A DNA stretch of 64,000 nucleotides, taken from NCBI GenBank assembly GCA_039819165.1, contig JBCBSM010000001.1, positions 682,001 through 746,000 on the forward strand, in the 5' to 3' direction. Each line of letters opens with the position of its first letter. The first letter of the stretch is position 1. Under the pieces are notes generated by a model that did no database searches, was not told where the DNA came from, and saw nothing but the letters and a program-made list of their open reading frames with translations. Below, piece by piece: positions 48,559 through 56,933 of this stretch. Source of the stretch: Planctomycetota bacterium (GTDB lineage: Bacteria > Planctomycetota > Phycisphaerae > Phycisphaerales > UBA1924). The position numbers were made by a program, and so were the translations under genes.

Positions 48559-48781
48559 CCCCGGCGCTCATCTGCTGCACGAGCCACGCGGCGTACTGCA
48601 CGAGGTTGATGCTTCCGTCCGCGTTGGTCGGCGCGCCGGCGTCGATGTCCCGCCGGAGCATGTCTTCGGTGACGGGGCTTCCGCCCACGCGGGTGAGTAC
48701 CCGGGCCGCGTCGGCCGGGGACATCGCGGCCGGGTTGAGGCGCTGCGGCCCGGCGTCGCTAGGCGCGTGTTCGGGAGTCAT
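48542..48781 (-). CDS. Small terminase-like DNA-binding protein
   Basis: A 79-residue protein (start ATG 48781). LNPAAMSPADAARVLTRVGGSPVTEDMLRRDIDAGAPTNADGSINLVQYAAWLVQQM has a helix-turn-helix appearance and resembles the first 70 residues of the large terminase (…RLLNSTPLGEVINERQLHRHRTRAG…VDLFRYTAWLV). It is in the terminase small-subunit position. Site recognition for packaging is the likely role; a longer form from 48838 is possible but lacks support. Confidence 0.6.
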   Translation of the reverse strand: MTPEHAPSDAGPQRLNPAAMSPADAARVLTRVGGSPVTEDMLRRDIDAGAPTNADGSINLVQYAAWLVQQMSAGGGRGE

Positions 48782-48939
48782 CGCGCACCTCCCGGACCTT
48801 GCCGCCACATCGCCGCAGAATCTCGAAAACATCTGCAAATGCAGGCCAAAACGCCTTCCCTTTGGCCGGATGTCATGGCTTCATGTGTCACACGCGGGGC
48901 GGATCCCCGCGGCATAGACCACCCGAAGGAGACCACGCC
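48782..48939. promoter_or_regulatory. Divergent intergenic region with hairpins and degenerate motif copy
   Basis: Between the leftward terminase genes and rightward 85-residue gene lie GGCCAAA/TTTGGCC (48844-48850, 48861-48867), CGCGGGG/CCCCGCG (48893-48899, 48905-48911) and CGGCATAGACCACCC (48910-48924), which matches 12 of the 15 motif bases. The latter is oriented toward the plus-strand genes. Confidence 0.45.
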
Positions 48940-49197
48940 ATGACGACCACGAACGAAACCGCCAGCCAGGCCTACGCAAAGCGCCGCAGCGACATCGCCC
49001 GCCTGATTGACGTCCTGCAGATGGAGCTCGACGCCCACGCCAAGCGGGCCGCGCTCGCCGAGAAGCACTGGGGCTACCCGGGCGACCTCGGCCGCATCCG
49101 CGAGGGGATGATCGAGCTGGTGATGAGCATGAGCGGGATGGAGCGCGAGCGCATCGAGGACTTCCTGGCCGAGGCGGACGACGCCGACGCCAACTAA
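48940..49197 (+). CDS. Small coiled helical phage protein
   Basis: An 85-residue protein starting MTTTNETASQ with GAAGGAG upstream. It is largely helical and charged, with SDIARLIDVLQMELDAHAKRAALAEKHWGYPGDLGRIREGMIELVMSMSG and an acidic end. No known motif. First gene of a plus-strand block of four; function unknown. Confidence 0.6.
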   Translation: MTTTNETASQAYAKRRSDIARLIDVLQMELDAHAKRAALAEKHWGYPGDLGRIREGMIELVMSMSGMERERIEDFLAEADDADAN

Positions 49198-49227
49198 ACG
49201 CACCGCACCCCGAAGGAGCAGACGACC

Positions 49228-49452
49228 ATGAGCAAAGCACGCGACACCGCCATCAACCGCATTGCCCGCGAGGTGCTCGGCCTCGAAACCCTCGAGGCCC
49301 GCAACATGGACAGCCTCGACTTCCACGACCTCTCGGTCTGGTCGATCAAGGAAGCGCTCGAGCGGGCGTACGAGGCGGGCCGCAAAGCAGCCCCGGCAAC
49401 ACGAACCACATGCCCGGCCTGCAACCGGGACATTGAGATCCGACCCCTCTGA
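49228..49452 (+). CDS. DUF6900-like small protein
   Basis: A 74-residue protein with AAGGAG upstream. INRIAREVLGLETLEARNMDSLDFHDLSVWSIKEALERAYEAGR is the pattern of DUF6900-type proteins found on mobile elements and phages. It ends with TTCPACNRDIEIRPL, a CxxC Zn-ribbon half. Function unknown. A terminator follows at once. Confidence 0.65.
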   Translation: MSKARDTAINRIAREVLGLETLEARNMDSLDFHDLSVWSIKEALERAYEAGRKAAPATRTTCPACNRDIEIRPL

Positions 49453-49483
49453 AGCCCGCTCGTTGCGGGCTTCGCTGTTTTTG
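49451..49483 (+). terminator. Rho-independent terminator
   Basis: GAAGCCCGC (49451-49459) and GCGGGCTTC (49465-49473) pair as a 9-bp stem with loop TCGTT, followed after GC by TGTTTTT. It overlaps the stop codon of the DUF6900-like gene and separates it from the Lys-rich gene. Confidence 0.85.
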
Positions 49484-49503
49484 GAACACGAAGGAGTACC
49501 GAC

Positions 49504-50019
49504 ATGACGAAGAAGACCACCACCAAGAAGACGACCACCAAGAAGGCCAGCAGCAAGACGGCTGCGAAGAAGGCCCCGGCCAAGAAGACCCCCCGCATGT
49601 CCGCGAGCGCCGCCCGGGCTGATGGCGCGGCGAAGACCAAGCGAGCCCGGCAGGCCAAGACCGCCCCGCAAGACCACGAGGTGCCCAGCCCGAAGGAGAT
49701 CGCCAACGATGCGAACCTGGAGGCGTACGCGAAGGGCAAAGCCCCCAAGCAGCCGCGCCCGAAGAAGCCCGCGACGGATCTCAAGCCGAGCGGGCTCGAC
49801 CGCGCCGCGAAGGTCCTCGCCGAAGCGGGCGAGCCGCTGGCGGCTAAGGCCATCGCCGAGCGGGCGATCGCGGCGGGCTGGACCACCAGCGGCAAGACGC
49901 CGCACGCCACGCTCTATGCCGCGATCATCCGAGAGATCTCCAAGAAGGGCGACGCGGCCCGCTTCAAGAAGACCGACCGCGGCCTGTTCGTCGCCGCCGA
50001 GCCGAAGGGGGGCCGCTGA
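49504..50019 (+). CDS. Lys-rich histone-tail-like protein with HARE-HTH domain
   Basis: A 171-residue protein. Residues 1-60 are Lys/Ala/Thr-rich like a histone H1 tail ([20 protein letters not shown]). Residues about 98-165 match the HARE-HTH winged helix: [74 protein letters not shown] domains are seen in restriction, chromatin and RNA-polymerase delta-like proteins. It probably binds DNA non-specifically. One base separates it from the next gene. Confidence 0.8.
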   Translation: MTKKTTTKKTTTKKASSKTAAKKAPAKKTPRMSASAARADGAAKTKRARQAKTAPQDHEVPSPKEIANDANLEAYAKGKAPKQPRPKKPATDLKPSGLDRAAKVLAEAGEPLAAKAIAERAIAAGWTTSGKTPHATLYAAIIREISKKGDAARFKKTDRGLFVAAEPKGGR

Positions 50020-50382
50020 ATGTACCGGCCCGACCAAGAGCCCCGGCCCCAGCGCACCGAGTCGTTCCGCGTCGACACCGACGGCAGCCTGGTGCGCAGC
50101 GTCATACCCAGGGTCGGCTCGCCCTACGAGCACCGATGCACGATGTGGGCCTTCAAGCGCGTCTGCTGGCGCTTCGACGAACACGGCGAAGGCGACACCG
50201 TCGAGACGCTCGCCGCCGCCGCGCAGATCCCGATCACCCAGGCCGCGACGGCGCTGGCGTTCCTGCTCGAGCGCGGCATCGTCACCACCGAACGCCGGCG
50301 GAACTTCCCGGCGACGACCGATGTCCATCTCGACGGAATGACCGAGTACCACGCCCTCCGAGAGAAGGGCCCGAGCGACTGA
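50020..50382 (+). CDS. Small phage protein with wHTH-like segment
   Basis: A 120-residue protein starting MYRPDQEPRPQ, directly after the HARE-HTH gene. HGEGDTVETLAAAAQIPITQAATALAFLLERGIVTTERRRNFPAT reads as a winged-helix DNA-binding segment. Function is not assigned; it may be a small regulator. The genes lie on the plus strand and end 20 bases before the convergent methyltransferase stop. Confidence 0.55.
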   Translation: MYRPDQEPRPQRTESFRVDTDGSLVRSVIPRVGSPYEHRCTMWAFKRVCWRFDEHGEGDTVETLAAAAQIPITQAATALAFLLERGIVTTERRRNFPATTDVHLDGMTEYHALREKGPSD

Positions 50383-50402
50383 CCGCATCGCGTCCCCCTC
50401 CC

Positions 50403-51758
50403 TCACGCCTCGGCCGTCGCCGGGGCTTTCTCTTCGGCCACAGGGTTCGCCGGAACCCGCTCGGCTTTCTTCCCCGTGAACGCCTCCCACCGCTGCACGA
50501 TTACATCGCAGTACAGCGGGTCGAGTTCCATCAGAAACCCGCGCCGGCCTTGCTGCTCGCAGGCGATCATCGTCGAGCCCGAGCCGCCGAAGAGGTCGAG
50601 CACGTTCTCGCCGGGCTTGGACGAGTACTGGATCGCGCGGGCCGCGAGCTCGACGGGTTTCTCGGTCAGATGAACCATGCTCTGCGGGTTGACCTTCTTG
50701 ACGTGCCAGAGGTCGGTGGCGTTGTTGGGGCCGTAGAAGCTGTGACCCGCGCCCTCCTTCCAGCCGTAGAAGCAGATCTCGAACGCGCCCATGAAGTCCT
50801 TGCGGGTCAGCACCGGGTGCTGCTTGTCCCACACGATCCCCTGGCTGAAGTACAGCCCGCACGCCTCAAGCGGCCCCGGGTAGTTGCCGAGGTTCGCGTA
50901 GCCGCCCCAGATGTAGAACGACCCGCCCGGCTTGAGCACCCGCGCCGCGTTGCCGAACCACGCGAGCAGGAGCGCGTCGAAGGCGTCGTCGGTGACGAAG
51001 TCGTTGGCCAGCGGCCGGTCCTTCGCTCGCATCTTGCTGCCGGTTGGCTTGGCCTTCTCCGGGTGCCGAGCGAGGTCGAGCTTTTGGTGATGCGTCTGCG
51101 GCTTCCCGGCCTGCTTGCTGAACGAGCTGTTACCCGCCGCGATGGCGTTGTTGCTCCGCGGCTCGACCTTCACGTTGTACGGCGGGTCGGTGTTGACCAG
51201 GTGGATCACCTCGCCGTCGAGCAGGCGGTCAAGATCTGTGGCGCTGCTGCTATCGCCGCACAGCAGCCGGTGCTTGCCGAGGATCCACAGGTCGCCCGGA
51301 CGCGTGGTCGCCTCATCGGGGGGCGACGGCACCTCGTCGGGGTCGGTCAGCCCCGCGTTCCCGCCGGCGTTGAGCAGCTTGGTCAGCTCCTTCTCGTCGA
51401 AGCCCAGCGCGGCGAGGTCGAACTCCATCGCCTGCAGCTCGCCGAGCTCGATGGGCAAGAGGTCGAAGTTCCACTCGGCCAACTCGCCGCTCTTGTTGTC
51501 GGCGATGCGGTACGCCTTGATCTGCGCCGGGCTCAGGTCCTTGGCGACATGCACCGGGGCCTTCTCCAGCCCGAGCTTGAGCGCCGCCTTGTAGCGGGTG
51601 TGGCCGCAGACGATGACGCCCTCGGTGTCCACCACGATCGGCTGGCGGAACCCGAACTCGCGCAGCGACGCGGCAACAGCATCGACCGCGCCGTCGTTGA
51701 TCCGGGGGTTGTTCTCGTACGGGGTGATGTCGGCGAGGGGACGCAGTTCGATCTTCAT
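50403..51758 (-). CDS. ParB-like/N6- or N4-DNA methyltransferase fusion
   Basis: A 451-residue fused protein. Residues 1-95 form a ParB-type nuclease domain with GHTRYKAA (52-59). The methyltransferase has DPPY (191-194) and FGGSGST (390-396), the order of the beta class. Such ParB-DNA-methylase fusions are common orphan methyltransferases in phages, where they protect phage DNA against restriction. No cognate endonuclease gene is present nearby. Confidence 0.88.
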   Translation of the reverse strand: MKIELRPLADITPYENNPRINDGAVDAVAASLREFGFRQPIVVDTEGVIVCGHTRYKAALKLGLEKAPVHVAKDLSPAQIKAYRIADNKSGELAEWNFDLLPIELGELQAMEFDLAALGFDEKELTKLLNAGGNAGLTDPDEVPSPPDEATTRPGDLWILGKHRLLCGDSSSATDLDRLLDGEVIHLVNTDPPYNVKVEPRSNNAIAAGNSSFSKQAGKPQTHHQKLDLARHPEKAKPTGSKMRAKDRPLANDFVTDDAFDALLLAWFGNAARVLKPGGSFYIWGGYANLGNYPGPLEACGLYFSQGIVWDKQHPVLTRKDFMGAFEICFYGWKEGAGHSFYGPNNATDLWHVKKVNPQSMVHLTEKPVELAARAIQYSSKPGENVLDLFGGSGSTMIACEQQGRRGFLMELDPLYCDVIVQRWEAFTGKKAERVPANPVAEEKAPATAEA

Positions 51759-52242
51759 GGCAGGAGCCTCCGTGCTTCGGGGTTGGGGATCAGGGTGAAC
51801 AGGCCGGTGGACCGTCGGGCGACGTTCGCCCGTGCGGGGCCGGTTGGCGGGATCGGGGGTTGGATCGGGGGTCCGCCGCCGGGCGCGACACGGGCGGACG
51901 TGGGCAGACCCGGGGCCGGACAGGCGAGGGCTTGCGGGGCGGACCGGACAGGCGAAACAAACTCAGTCGGGGATTGCGGCTGTTCCCGCGGGCGTCGGCT
52001 GGCCACCCCCCCTGGGAAGTACCTACACCGCCCGTCATGGCCCTGCCCCTCCCGAACTCGGAGCGCGAACTTAGAGCGCGCACGCGCTTCGAGTTCCCGC
52101 GGGCGAAGCGTGAGCGCACGCCCGCGGGGGGGTATGGGGGGGTGCGCGCGCTTCGAGTTCAACTTGAAGCGCGCACAGATTTGGGGGTGAACTCTGTGCG
52201 CTCCGAGTTCGAGGCGCTCCGAGTTCAAGGGCGATCTACGGG
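51759..52242. other. Repeat-bearing region between replication and methyltransferase genes
   Basis: A 484-base stretch. Its right half (52054-52226) is full of short GCGCTYCGAGTTC elements (separate entry). The left half is Pro/Arg-rich in any translation and has no clear gene. One open minus frame crosses it (51755-52246) but gives a low-complexity product. Confidence 0.5.
52054..52226. repeat. Cluster of 13-base elements, possible phage origin or operator array
   Basis: Direct copies of GCGCTYCGAGTTC lie at 52084-52096, 52148-52160, 52198-52210 and 52214-52226. Inverted copies lie at 52054-52066 (GAACTCGGAGCGC), 52067-52079 (degenerate, 11 of 13) and 52160-52172 (degenerate). The 52148/52160 pair forms a hairpin of about 13 bp. 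Clustered iterons next to a primase/helicase gene fit a replication origin or a repressor array. Confidence 0.7.
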
Positions 52243-54408
52243 TCATGACGAGGCCTCCCCGCCCGGCAGTGCGTAGCCCCAGCGCCCGCCCCGGCCCGGC
52301 AGGCGGACGCGCTCGATCCGCCCCTCGCCCTCGGCGATGTCCAGCAGGTCTGCCACGCGACGCCAGGACAGCCCGGGCTCGCCCTTGGCGTCCTCGCGGA
52401 TCTCGGCCTTGCCGACCGGCTCGGCCGAGATGAACCGGGCGACGAACCGCTCCACGCCCCACGACGGCTCCGCGGGCTTGTCCGCCTTGGGCGAGGCGTC
52501 CTTCTTCTTACCGGGCCGCTCGTTCTTGAGCGACGCTGGGTCGAGCGTGTCGTCGACCGACCACACCGGGAAGTCCCAGCGCAGGCAGGTCGGGTCGATG
52601 GGCGGCCAGGACCGCACGGCCGCGTCGAGCACGACCACGCCGTCTTCCTCGTGCGGCCGCAGAACGAGGTGCGTGTCGGTGGCCCGGGACTGTGCGCCCG
52701 CCCCGGCCCCGACATCGGTCACGCTCTTGCCGCTCTGGCTGCCTTTGGTCGAGTGGTGGATGAGCACGAAACAGCAGCCGAGGCGGTCCGCGAAGGCATC
52801 GATGCGGTTGTAGATGTTGGCCATCGTGCCGTTGTCGTTCTCGTCTCCGCCGGCGGGCATAAAGCGGTAGAAGGCGTCGAGCACGATGACCTTGAACCGC
52901 CCGGGCTCGAGGGCCTCGAAGTACGGCGCGAGCGTGAAGATGTCCTGGAGCCGCCCGCGCAGGTTGTCCACGAAGATCCGCTCGGCGATCTCGCGCATCG
53001 CCACACCCCGGGCCTGGGCGACCTTCGGCAGGCGGTGGGCGCTGGTCTCGCGGTGCAGCTCGTTGTCGATGATCAGGACCGGCCCGGCCTCGGTCTGGTA
53101 GCGCCCGAGCCACGGCCGACCGGTGGCAACAGCGATCGCCAGGTCGAGCGTGAGCCAGCTCTTGCCGGTCTTGGGACTGGCGATCACGTTCATGGTCTCG
53201 CCGGCGCGGAGCAGGCCGTGGATCACGGGCTCGCGCAGCTGCGGGTACGCCGCGACGAGCTCGCCCACCGGCACGGGGCAGGGCTCGAGCGGCCCGGTCG
53301 CTGGCGGCGTGTCGGTCATGAACGCCGAGAGGTCGACGCCGGTCGTGTGCTCGCGCGAGCCGTAGCCCTCCGTCGCGAGCGCCGACGCCGCGGCCGCGAA
53401 GTCGCCGTGGTGCTCGAGCAGCGCGTAGACCGCGAACGGCGAGTAGCCCTTGTGTGCCTCGAACGGCGCGGCGTTGGTGCTGAAGACGTAGAAGACCCGG
53501 TCCTTCAGCGTCGCGCTCGTGCCCGCCGACTTGCCGGGCCGACGCCAGTGCTCGTTCCCCCCCAACTCCCCGGAACGGACCATCACCCACCCGTGCCGGA
53601 GCAGGATCTCGCGCGGGTCGCCCCGGTCGTTGAAGTCGTCGCCGGGACGGGAGGGGCAACTATTCGGGAATGCCGAAGAGTTGGAGGGTGCGAGACCACC
53701 GCCGATCACCGGCTGGGGCGTTTCGTCCAGCGCCGAGGCACACCCGAGCAGCACGTCCCGTTCGTCGGCGGTGATCAGCGGCGGCTCGCACAGGTCGCCC
53801 TGGACGACCTCGTAGCCCGGCGAGGGGTCGCACAGGAACAGACCGCCCTCGCCCCGCGTCTCGATGATGGTCACCGTGACCACCCACGCGCCCGACGCAT
53901 CGCGCCTCGGCGCGTACTCCTTGCTGCCCACGACGACCGGCTCGTCGCTATCGACATCAATCCGACGCTGGGCGAGCTTGGTGTTGCCCGACACGGGCGT
54001 CTCGCAGCGGTAGACGACGTGCCTGCCACCCGACGGCGTTGTCTCTATGACCAGCCGCTCGAGCAGTCCCGGCGACGCCGCCTCGACCGCCTCACGCCAC
54101 GCCTCGAAGGCCTCGCCGCCGCCGCCGTCCCAGTTGTCGAAGTCGATCATCTCCAGGTGGCCCGAGACCGCCCCGCACACGAGGCACATCGCGGTTGGGG
54201 ACGACTCGGGGTTGAACCACGAACCCAACTCGTCGCCAGACGGCAGCCGCGTCTGGTACGGCTTCCACGAGGACAGGGCGACGCGCTTCTCCTCGCCGCG
54301 GCGGATCGCGGGCAGGGCGCATAGCCCCGCGGCCACGCAGGCCGATGCGTGCGAAGCGAGCGTGCCGTTGCGACGGGGTGAATCCGATGGGTGCGGCGCG
54401 TCCTGCAT
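52243..54408 (-). CDS. PrimPol-RepA-like replicative primase/helicase
   Basis: A 721-residue replication protein. The first about 230 residues form a PrimPol-type bifunctional primase-polymerase with IDFDNWD (D89, D91) and PSGGRH (125-130). After a linker, an AAA/RepA-like helicase follows: Walker A SPKTGKSW (411-418), VLIIDNELHRETSAHRLP, and VIVLDAFYRFMPAGGDEN as Walker B. It overlaps the following frame by 4 bases at its stop. Together the domains can prime and unwind DNA at the origin. Confidence 0.85.
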   Translation of the reverse strand: MQDAPHPSDSPRRNGTLASHASACVAAGLCALPAIRRGEEKRVALSSWKPYQTRLPSGDELGSWFNPESSPTAMCLVCGAVSGHLEMIDFDNWDGGGGEAFEAWREAVEAASPGLLERLVIETTPSGGRHVVYRCETPVSGNTKLAQRRIDVDSDEPVVVGSKEYAPRRDASGAWVVTVTIIETRGEGGLFLCDPSPGYEVVQGDLCEPPLITADERDVLLGCASALDETPQPVIGGGLAPSNSSAFPNSCPSRPGDDFNDRGDPREILLRHGWVMVRSGELGGNEHWRRPGKSAGTSATLKDRVFYVFSTNAAPFEAHKGYSPFAVYALLEHHGDFAAAASALATEGYGSREHTTGVDLSAFMTDTPPATGPLEPCPVPVGELVAAYPQLREPVIHGLLRAGETMNVIASPKTGKSWLTLDLAIAVATGRPWLGRYQTEAGPVLIIDNELHRETSAHRLPKVAQARGVAMREIAERIFVDNLRGRLQDIFTLAPYFEALEPGRFKVIVLDAFYRFMPAGGDENDNGTMANIYNRIDAFADRLGCCFVLIHHSTKGSQSGKSVTDVGAGAGAQSRATDTHLVLRPHEEDGVVVLDAAVRSWPPIDPTCLRWDFPVWSVDDTLDPASLKNERPGKKKDASPKADKPAEPSWGVERFVARFISAEPVGKAEIREDAKGEPGLSWRRVADLLDIAEGEGRIERVRLPGRGGRWGYALPGGEASS

Positions 54409-56099
54409 CAGAACGGCACCTCGTCGTCGCTGTAGCCGAGCGCCGCGAGGGCGTGTTCAGGCAGGTTGTCGGGATCCTCCAACCGCGGCGGCTTGTCGCC
54501 GAGCGCGTAGCCGACGATCCGCTCCCACTCGTCGCCGGGCTTCTTCTCCAGCGTGATGCGCTCGGTCCGGGCCACCGCGCCCGCGTTCGCCCACTCGACG
54601 GCTTCCTCGACCGAAGACGGGGGCGCGTCATTGGACCGCTCTCGCCACCACTGCTCGGCCTTCCGCCGGGCGAAGCCGCCCTCGGGGTGCTCGAAGCAGA
54701 GCCACTCGCGGGCCCAGCGGTTGAACCCAACGCGGTACTCGACGCGCATCGTCGGCTTGGCGAGCGGGTCGTTGCGCTTGTGGTGGACGTAGTACGCGAC
54801 CTCGATGACGCGCTCGTCGCGCCGGGCCGGGCCTTCCGAGCCGGTGACGACCTCCTCGTCCGAGGCGATCGCCGCGTGCTTGACCTGCCGCGGCGGGAAC
54901 TTGTGCCCGCACTCGGGACAGACGGCATACGCCGCGTGGATCAGCGCATCGCACTCGGGGCACTGCTTGGCGGGGGCTTCACCGGAGGCGTCCTTGGTGT
55001 CCGCCAGACGGATCGCGTCTACCGGGCCATGCCGGAGCACGTTGCCGCCGAAGTCCAACACCAGGCACTCGGTCTTGCCCTCGGCCAGGCGGAATCCCCG
55101 CCCGACCATCTGGTAGTAGAGCCCGGGGCTCATCGTCGGGCGCAGCATCGCCACGCAGTCGACATTCGGGGCGTCGAAGCCCGTCGTCAGCACGTTCACG
55201 TTCGCCAGGTACTTCAGCTCGCCCGACTTGAAGCGGGCGATCAGCGCGTCGCGCTCCTTGGCTGGTGTCCCGCCCTCGACGAACCCGCACTCGACGCCGT
55301 GCCTCTCACGCAGCACCCGCACCACGTGCTCGCCGTGCCGGACGCCCGAACAGAAGATCAGCACGCTGCGCCGGTCGGCCGTAGCGAGGACGACCTCGGC
55401 GCACGCCGCCTCGACCAGCCCGTCCTCGTCCATGCGGTCCTCGAGCTCGCCGGCGACGAACTCCCCGCCCCGTACATGGATGTCGCTGGTGTCGGCGACC
55501 GCCTTCCCTGCCCGGCTCTTGAGCGGGCACAGGTAGCCCTGCACGATCAGCTCGCGCACGTCCGCCTCGAAGCACACCTCGTGCAGGACGGAGTCGGGGC
55601 CGCAGATCGTGCCGGTCTTCATGCGGTACGGCGTCGCCGTCAGACCGATGACGCGCTGGTGGTCGCACAGGTCCCGCGCGTCGGCCAGGAAGCGGCGGTA
55701 CATGCCCTCGCCGTCCGGGGGGATCAGATGCGCCTCGTCGACGATGACCAGGTCGAGCGGACCGAGATCGTGCGCCCGCTGGTAGACCGACTGGATGCCC
55801 GCGATCGTCACGGCGTACCCGAGATCCCGCCGACCGAGCCCGGCGCTGAACACGCCCACCGGCAGGTCCGGCGCAACGGCCTGCAGCTTGCCCGCCGCCT
55901 GCTCGATCAGCTCCTTCACGTGGGCGACCACGATCACCCGCCCGTTCCACTTCTGGACCGCGTCGCGGCACAGCTCGGCGATGACGTGGGTCTTGCCCGA
56001 GCCGGTCGGAAGCACGACGGCTGGGTTCGTATCGCTGGTGGCGATGTGGTTCCACACCGCATCGACCGCATCGCGTTGGTAGGGCCTGAGTTGGCTCAT
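54408..56099 (-). CDS. DEAH-type SF2 helicase
   Basis: A 563-residue helicase. Walker A is PTGSGKT (31-37), DEAH (121-124), LTATPYRMKTGT follows as motif III, and YYQMVGRGFRLAEGK is motif VI. A C-terminal zinc-ribbon-like group (CPECDALIHAAYAVCPECGHKF, about 385-407, seen as CPEC...CPEC) and a further domain extend the core. Stop and start with the primase gene overlap by 1 base (TGATG). Similar phage helicases act in replication or DNA repair. Confidence 0.88.
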   Translation of the reverse strand: MSQLRPYQRDAVDAVWNHIATSDTNPAVVLPTGSGKTHVIAELCRDAVQKWNGRVIVVAHVKELIEQAAGKLQAVAPDLPVGVFSAGLGRRDLGYAVTIAGIQSVYQRAHDLGPLDLVIVDEAHLIPPDGEGMYRRFLADARDLCDHQRVIGLTATPYRMKTGTICGPDSVLHEVCFEADVRELIVQGYLCPLKSRAGKAVADTSDIHVRGGEFVAGELEDRMDEDGLVEAACAEVVLATADRRSVLIFCSGVRHGEHVVRVLRERHGVECGFVEGGTPAKERDALIARFKSGELKYLANVNVLTTGFDAPNVDCVAMLRPTMSPGLYYQMVGRGFRLAEGKTECLVLDFGGNVLRHGPVDAIRLADTKDASGEAPAKQCPECDALIHAAYAVCPECGHKFPPRQVKHAAIASDEEVVTGSEGPARRDERVIEVAYYVHHKRNDPLAKPTMRVEYRVGFNRWAREWLCFEHPEGGFARRKAEQWWRERSNDAPPSSVEEAVEWANAGAVARTERITLEKKPGDEWERIVGYALGDKPPRLEDPDNLPEHALAALGYSDDEVPF

Positions 56100-56137
56100 T
56101 GGAATACCCCCGGCCCGGGCGGCGTTACGATGTGACC

Positions 56138-56515
56138 ATGCGACGCACCCTTGCCGGCCTCTGTCTCGTCTTCGCCCTTGTGGGATGCCAGCAGGCCGCC
56201 GCTCCAGATCCCGGAGGCGCTGTGAAGATCGAGGTACTCGGCTTTGCTGGATGTCCCAACACGCCGCCGTTCACCGAGCGCGTCGAGGCTGCTGCCGAGG
56301 CCGTCGGCGGATTCCAGGTGGTCTACATCGATCAAGAATCGCTGGCCGAGGACGACCTTCGCCGCGGCTATGCGACCCCGACCGCTCTTGTCGGAGGAAA
56401 CGACATCTTCGGGATGCCCAAGCCGATTTCGCCGAGCATGGGTTGCCGCATGTACCCCGGCGGGTTGCCAACCGCGGATGAAATCGCCGCCCGGCTTCGG
56501 GCCTCTAAGCCATAG
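56138..56515 (+). CDS. Thioredoxin-like lipoprotein (plus-strand cargo gene)
   Basis: A 125-residue lipoprotein starting MRRTLAGL with the acylated Cys17 (LVGC). The mature part has a thioredoxin-like fold: VKIEVLGFAGCPNTPPF with C39 as the single nucleophile, and GYATPTALVGGNDI with the cis-Pro near P81; C103 follows. The GCPNTPPF motif is seen in thioredoxin-like proteins associated with mercury and other metal-resistance genes. It lies on the plus strand among minus-strand replication genes, so it is a moron/cargo gene. Confidence 0.7.
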   Translation: MRRTLAGLCLVFALVGCQQAAAPDPGGAVKIEVLGFAGCPNTPPFTERVEAAAEAVGGFQVVYIDQESLAEDDLRRGYATPTALVGGNDIFGMPKPISPSMGCRMYPGGLPTADEIAARLRASKP

Positions 56516-56525
56516 GTCCAATTTC

Positions 56526-56933
56526 CTACCGTCGATCATCATCACGCTCTCCCGGTAGCACGCTTACGCGCACGACCACCTTGCCCCCGGGCACGACCGG
56601 TCCGCGCTCGATCTCGAGCCGGTCGATCTGGCCGTCGTCCTCGTACACCCCGCCGTGCCCGAGGGCGTCGAGCAGGGCCTTCATCGCGTTGTCCAGATCA
56701 CGCCGCCGCCGGTCGGGCGGGTGGGCGGTGACATGCACCGCCACCCGGCCCGACATGGGCTCGGCGGTTCGCCGCTCGAGCCGGGCGCAGACCCGCTTGC
56801 GGAACTTCCGTCCCTCGCGGCTGATGAGCGTCCGATCGCCGACGCGACGCCAGTAGTGGTTCACGCTTGGCGGGTACGGCAGCTCAACGACGAACGCGCC
56901 GTCTCCCGCCGCAGCGGCGGTCAGCGCTTCCAC
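56526..56933 (-). CDS. rusA: RusA-like Holliday junction resolvase
   Basis: A 135-residue endonuclease starting at GTG 56933 with GGAGG upstream. FVVELPYPPSVNHYWRRVGDRTLISREGRKFRKRV and DRRRRDLDNAMKALLDALGHGGVYEDDGQIDRLEIERG are the standard RusA sequence, with the active-site acids D within RDLDN and EDDGQID. It overlaps the DUF669-like gene by 13 bases. It resolves recombination intermediates and prepares concatemers for packaging. Confidence 0.9.
   Translation of the reverse strand: MEALTAAAAGDGAFVVELPYPPSVNHYWRRVGDRTLISREGRKFRKRVCARLERRTAEPMSGRVAVHVTAHPPDRRRRDLDNAMKALLDALGHGGVYEDDGQIDRLEIERGPVVPGGKVVVRVSVLPGERDDDRR

Noticed and set aside
46555-48609. Long plus-strand frame opposite the terminase
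   Set aside because: Shadow of the terminase gene: Arg/Val/Pro-rich and without motifs.
51755-52246. Minus-strand open frame of 163 residues between primase/helicase and methyltransferase, overlapping both neighbours by 4 bases
   Set aside because: The product is Pro/Arg/Ser-rich low complexity, and the first third is made by the 13-base repeat cluster. Overlapping ATGA starts are suggestive, but no family-like segment exists.
52651-56135. Long plus-strand frames opposite the helicase genes
   Set aside because: Shadows of the two minus-strand helicases, no recognisable domain.
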